Shown: positions 12,105-14,917 of the stretch, piece after piece
How positions within the stretch are numbered: position 1 is the first letter of the stretch
Layout of the letters: every line of letters starts with the position of its first letter
NCBI GenBank assembly: GCA_036517235.1
Contig: DATDXL010000091.1
Location: forward strand, 1 to 14,917
DNA from: 2-02-FULL-46-13 sp036517235
Lineage (GTDB): Bacteria; Patescibacteriota; Minisyncoccia; Phycocordibacterales; DSPV01
Direction of reading: 5' to 3'
DNA: 14,917 bases
Position numbers and translations under genes: made by a program
Notes under the pieces: generated by a model
The model's input: only the letters and a program-made list of their open reading frames with translations
What the model was told of the DNA's origin: nothing
Database searches by the model: none

Positions 12105-13997
12105 TCAGGCAACGCTTACAGGATCCACGTTGATCTCTGCGGCTCGGGGGAGCGTCTGTAGTATCGCGAGTATGCGCTCATCCGGCCACGTGTTCGTGCC
12201 GATTTTGAGGATGCCGGATAATCCTGTTTTTCCGTTAGGATACCTCTCTAGGGCGGGAAAGATATCAAGGATCGCAGGTTTCAGGTTTTCCGCGAGCTCT
12301 TGCATCGCTCCCTCTAGGACATTCGGTTTCCCATGCCAGGTTATTTTGAGGGGAACGGAGAAAGGCGGGAAATGTAGTGCCTTTCGTATTTCAAGCTCGT
12401 TGTCGATAAGCCCGCGCACATTTCCTTCCAGGACCGTCTGGATAACGGGGGAATCAGGGAATCTGGTCTGGAGCAGGAAGGCGTGGTCGGCAAGACTGCG
12501 CAGTTTATAGAGCAGGTACGCGATGCGTTCATGCACCCTGAAGTCGGGGATAGAGAACAGCGCGTCGAGCGAGGCGGCCGCGACCGAGTGTATCGGTCGC
12601 GTCAAGAAAGGAAGAGCCAACTCTGTTCCCACGAGGACGCTTCCCGGAGCGGCATAGAAGGTCTCCACCGTGTGCAGTGCCTGTTTTCTGTCTTGGGTCG
12701 ATTCTCGGTCAAGGCGCAGGATGGTGAGGTTAGGGAAGCGTAATCTCAGAGCTTCCTCTATGAGCTCTGTGCCAACTCCGTACGTGGTGAGTTTCCAGCT
12801 GGTGCAGACCCTGCAACGTAACCCCGGGTCCATTTTGGTGCCGCAGCGGTGGCAGAGGTAAAAACGCTTGTGCCCCGTTGTTTTGTGCAGTACAACCGGA
12901 TGCTTGCAATTGTCGCAGAGGAGTATCGACCCGCAGTCCCCGCAGAGAGTCGTCGGGGCAAGACCTTTCCGTGCACTAAAGATGAACGTGCGTTCTGAAG
13001 CGGCTCGGGCAGTTGACAGCATAGCGGATAGCTCGTTGCTGAGCGACGGCACCTTTCCTTTGATATCAGGTTTGTACTCCTTCATGTCGACCAGAGTAGC
13101 TTTTGCTTTTGTGGTTATTCTCCACTTTGGTATCGCCAGTTCGTCAACGACATGAGTCTGGTAGCGATAATGGGTTTCCGTTGAAAGTAAGAGATCGCCG
13201 AGGATAAGACGTATCTTTGCGTTACGCGCGAACGATTGCGCGAAAAATCGAAAATCTATGAAAGGCCTGACGAGCTGTTTGTAGGAAGGCGCATTTTCAC
13301 GCTCCACGATGATGGTACCCACCTGGGGGAGGGTTAGTCCAAGGAAACCCGGCGTCGCTATCAACAGGAGCGGATGCTCCGCCTGTTGCATCCGTTGCAC
13401 CGCTTTCAAGAGCTCTTTTGGCTTCTTTTCACTGTGGAGGGAGAGCGTGTAGTCGTCTATGCCCTTGGAGAGAAGCACGGAAGCCGTCTCGACTTCCTGT
13501 ATGGTAGGAACCAAGAACAGTATCGATTGGCCGTGTCGGAATGACTCGCGTATGAGCGATCGATACTGCGTGAAACGGTCTTCATCATCCGTTTGAAGGA
13601 TTTGGATTACCTTACGGATATTTTCCTTGGGTTCTCGTTGCTCGGTGGTTTTTAATTCACCGATTTTAGGCAAGAGCGTGATAGGGAAGATCGAGGCGAG
13701 AACGCTTCCTGTGGTGGTGGCGTAGAAGCGGGCAGACTCTTGCGTAGCCTTGAGGAGCGTATCCGTGACGACGCTGGCACAAAGCACTTTGAGCACTTTG
13801 CGCATTCCGATCCTCGACGATCGGATGAGTGCTTTTTCTCCCGCAACGTTCGCTATTTTGACCACGAGCGCAGGAATCGTCTTTAGGCGTAGAGGAACAG
13901 CGACGATAGCGCCTATGGCTATATCACGCGAGCTGAAATAGGTGAGTGTCTCGGTCCATACTCCGCGTTCAAGCGGTATGACGGTCACGACGTTCAT
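12105..13997 (-). CDS. priA: PriA-like primosomal protein with degenerate helicase motifs
   Basis: PriA normally restarts stalled replication forks by binding forks, unwinding DNA and loading DnaB. This protein has about 630 residues from the preferred ATG at 13997 (MNVVTVIPLERGVW, matching family N-termini); an in-frame ATG at 14018 would add 7 residues. The N-terminal DNA-binding domain and the zinc-binding cysteines (CGDCG and CDNC at about 349-365, CHRCG and CRVC at about 382-397) are present. The helicase core has lost its key residues: no GxTGSGKT Walker A where RFTQYRSLIRE stands, the DEEH box reads EREN (in EREN-APSYKQ), the SAT-like motif reads GDLLLSTET, and the AGRAGR arginine-finger region reads LRSLADHAF. 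It is probably an ATPase-dead structural version. It lies in the common bacterial priA-def-fmt order. Confidence 0.88.
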   Translation of the reverse strand: MNVVTVIPLERGVWTETLTYFSSRDIAIGAIVAVPLRLKTIPALVVKIANVAGEKALIRSSRIGMRKVLKVLCASVVTDTLLKATQESARFYATTTGSVLASIFPITLLPKIGELKTTEQREPKENIRKVIQILQTDDEDRFTQYRSLIRESFRHGQSILFLVPTIQEVETASVLLSKGIDDYTLSLHSEKKPKELLKAVQRMQQAEHPLLLIATPGFLGLTLPQVGTIIVERENAPSYKQLVRPFIDFRFFAQSFARNAKIRLILGDLLLSTETHYRYQTHVVDELAIPKWRITTKAKATLVDMKEYKPDIKGKVPSLSNELSAMLSTARAASERTFIFSARKGLAPTTLCGDCGSILLCDNCKHPVVLHKTTGHKRFYLCHRCGTKMDPGLRCRVCTSWKLTTYGVGTELIEEALRLRFPNLTILRLDRESTQDRKQALHTVETFYAAPGSVLVGTELALPFLTRPIHSVAAASLDALFSIPDFRVHERIAYLLYKLRSLADHAFLLQTRFPDSPVIQTVLEGNVRGLIDNELEIRKALHFPPFSVPLKITWHGKPNVLEGAMQELAENLKPAILDIFPALERYPNGKTGLSGILKIGTNTWPDERILAILQTLPRAAEINVDPVSVA

Positions 13998-14092
13998 CCC
14001 GTTAGTGAAAGATGGCATCGCTCAAGAGAGCAGTCCATTGATTTCGATTATGTTTAGTAAACAACCTGTTTCCATTGTACTATCGTAGTGAA

Positions 14093-14098
14093 ATTATA
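14093..14098 (-). promoter_or_regulatory. Possible -10 box for priA
   Basis: TATAAT on the minus strand in the 131-nt gap between the PEGA-type gene and the priA start at 13997, without a clear -35. It would give a leader of roughly 90 nt. Confidence 0.35.
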
Positions 14099-14128
14099 TT
14101 TCGATGCCATTTTCTACTACGGGACGCA

Positions 14129-14917
14129 TCACTCGTTCGCTAGGTAGTAGAGCTGCCCCTCTTCATAGAGATAGAGGGCGCCGTTCTTGGTACTGCCGAT
14201 CCCTGGCTGCGTCTTACCCTCATAGAGTTTTTGGAAATTTTGTATCGGTTTTCGGTCAAGTTCGAGAGCATACACGGCGTTTTCGAGCACTACGATGACA
14301 ACGTCATCTCGATGGCCCCAAAACAGGATTTGCGAGAGGGGGGTCGCGATATGCCAGAATTCTATGATGCTCTGGCATTGCTCTGCGCAGAAGAAACTTG
14401 GCGGTTCTCCCTCACCGATCCAGTGCGCAAAGAGCGTATTATCTTTTTTCCATAGCGTAACCGTTTTTCCGCTTGACGTGAGGATATCGAGGGTTTCAGG
14501 GATGGGTTTTTTCTCGGTGAGCGCTACGAGAGCGTCGTACTCTGGATCGTCCTGTTGTAGTTCTTCGAGCACCGGTTGTTGCCGGAAAAAGAAAGGGGAG
14601 AGTTGAACCGCTTGCCCCTTCTCAACGGAGACTTGTTTGAGCCATGGCCAGTAACCTTCTTTTGAGATGAGCACGTCTCTTTGGCCTGGCGTAACGTAGA
14701 TGAGCCTCCCGCCTGTCGTTCGCTGTGATTCTTGCGCCACGTTGTCTACGAAAATCCGTTCTTTCGCGCTCACCCCGTTCAATACGACGGCACCCCTGTC
14801 TCCACCTGAGGCAAATGGATTTTTCAACATTCCGCCGCGGGAGAGGATAAACATGAGTATCACGATACCTCCGATAATGAAAAGCGTTTGTTTTGTGTTA
14901 GTTGTCATAAGCAGCAT
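14129..14917 (-). CDS. PEGA-type membrane-anchored extracellular protein (start near window edge)
   Basis: 262 residues visible from an ATG at 14917; a second ATG at 14908 (MTTNTKQ) is equally plausible, and the gene could begin beyond the window. One membrane helix (about 11-29) is followed by a PEGA-like beta domain (about 43-110: ERIFVDN ... YVTPGQRDVLISKEGYWPW), a surface-layer-type module defined by its PEGA-like strand. The rest (about 120-262) has repeated short strands such as TVTLWKKDNTLFAHW and NAVYALELDRKPIQNF, suggesting a beta-propeller-like outer domain. The function is unknown; cell-surface or envelope attachment is likely. It is on the same strand as priA and 111 nt upstream of the longer priA start. 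Confidence 0.65.
   Translation of the reverse strand: MLLMTTNTKQTLFIIGGIVILMFILSRGGMLKNPFASGGDRGAVVLNGVSAKERIFVDNVAQESQRTTGGRLIYVTPGQRDVLISKEGYWPWLKQVSVEKGQAVQLSPFFFRQQPVLEELQQDDPEYDALVALTEKKPIPETLDILTSSGKTVTLWKKDNTLFAHWIGEGEPPSFFCAEQCQSIIEFWHIATPLSQILFWGHRDDVVIVVLENAVYALELDRKPIQNFQKLYEGKTQPGIGSTKNGALYLYEEGQLYYLANE

Noticed and set aside
1..14917. CRISPR array, rRNA or tRNA genes
   Set aside because: No regularly spaced direct repeats and no tRNA-like or rRNA-like segment was found by eye on either strand.

Overview
The window looks like a chromosomal piece of an uncultivated Patescibacteria/CPR bacterium, probably Parcubacteria (Kaiserbacteria-like). The basis is small compact genes, a membrane-anchored VanY peptidase, a stand-alone flavokinase, tiny cold-shock proteins, a degenerate PriA, a zinc-ribbon serine recombinase of the kind common in these genomes, and many start codons sitting a few bases after a -10 box. 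No rRNA, tRNA or CRISPR was seen. Taxonomy is inferred from family resemblance only; no search was run.

Region 1 (1-3085) is a damaged accessory region. A large serine recombinase on the minus strand lacks its catalytic N-terminal domain. It lies head to head with a secreted polysaccharide deacetylase on the plus strand that lacks its 5' end and carries a one-base deletion near 2831. About 200 bp of unrecognised sequence separates the two broken ends.

Region 2 (3086-6102) holds two small orphan proteins and an RNA-metabolism cluster: a DEAD-box helicase with an RG-rich N-terminus, a 54-aa zinc-ribbon-like protein 2 nt downstream, and cold-shock protein 1. The helicase and cold-shock genes have consensus promoters, long structured leaders and no clear Shine-Dalgarno site. 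Cold-shock protein 2 (8638) has a nearly identical leader, which suggests a shared regulatory RNA element.

Region 3 (6103-8880) holds an EamA permease overlapping a stand-alone riboflavin kinase (possible riboflavin uptake and trapping pair), a membrane-anchored M15/VanY carboxypeptidase with a leaderless-type start, and cold-shock protein 2, closed by a long bidirectional terminator.

Region 4 (8879-10371) holds a membrane-anchored cupredoxin-fold protein that seems to lack copper ligands (minus strand). On the plus strand follow a DUF167 protein, a short HPF/RaiA ribosome hibernation factor and a small one-TM protein.

Region 5 (10368-14917, minus strand) holds a PEGA-type membrane protein, then the classic priA-def-fmt order. 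PriA keeps its zinc fingers but has lost the helicase motifs. A 314-bp non-coding element with perfect 12-bp terminal inverted repeats and a CTCA direct duplication sits exactly between def and fmt; removing it restores a 5-nt def-fmt spacing. It is a strong candidate for a MITE-like element.
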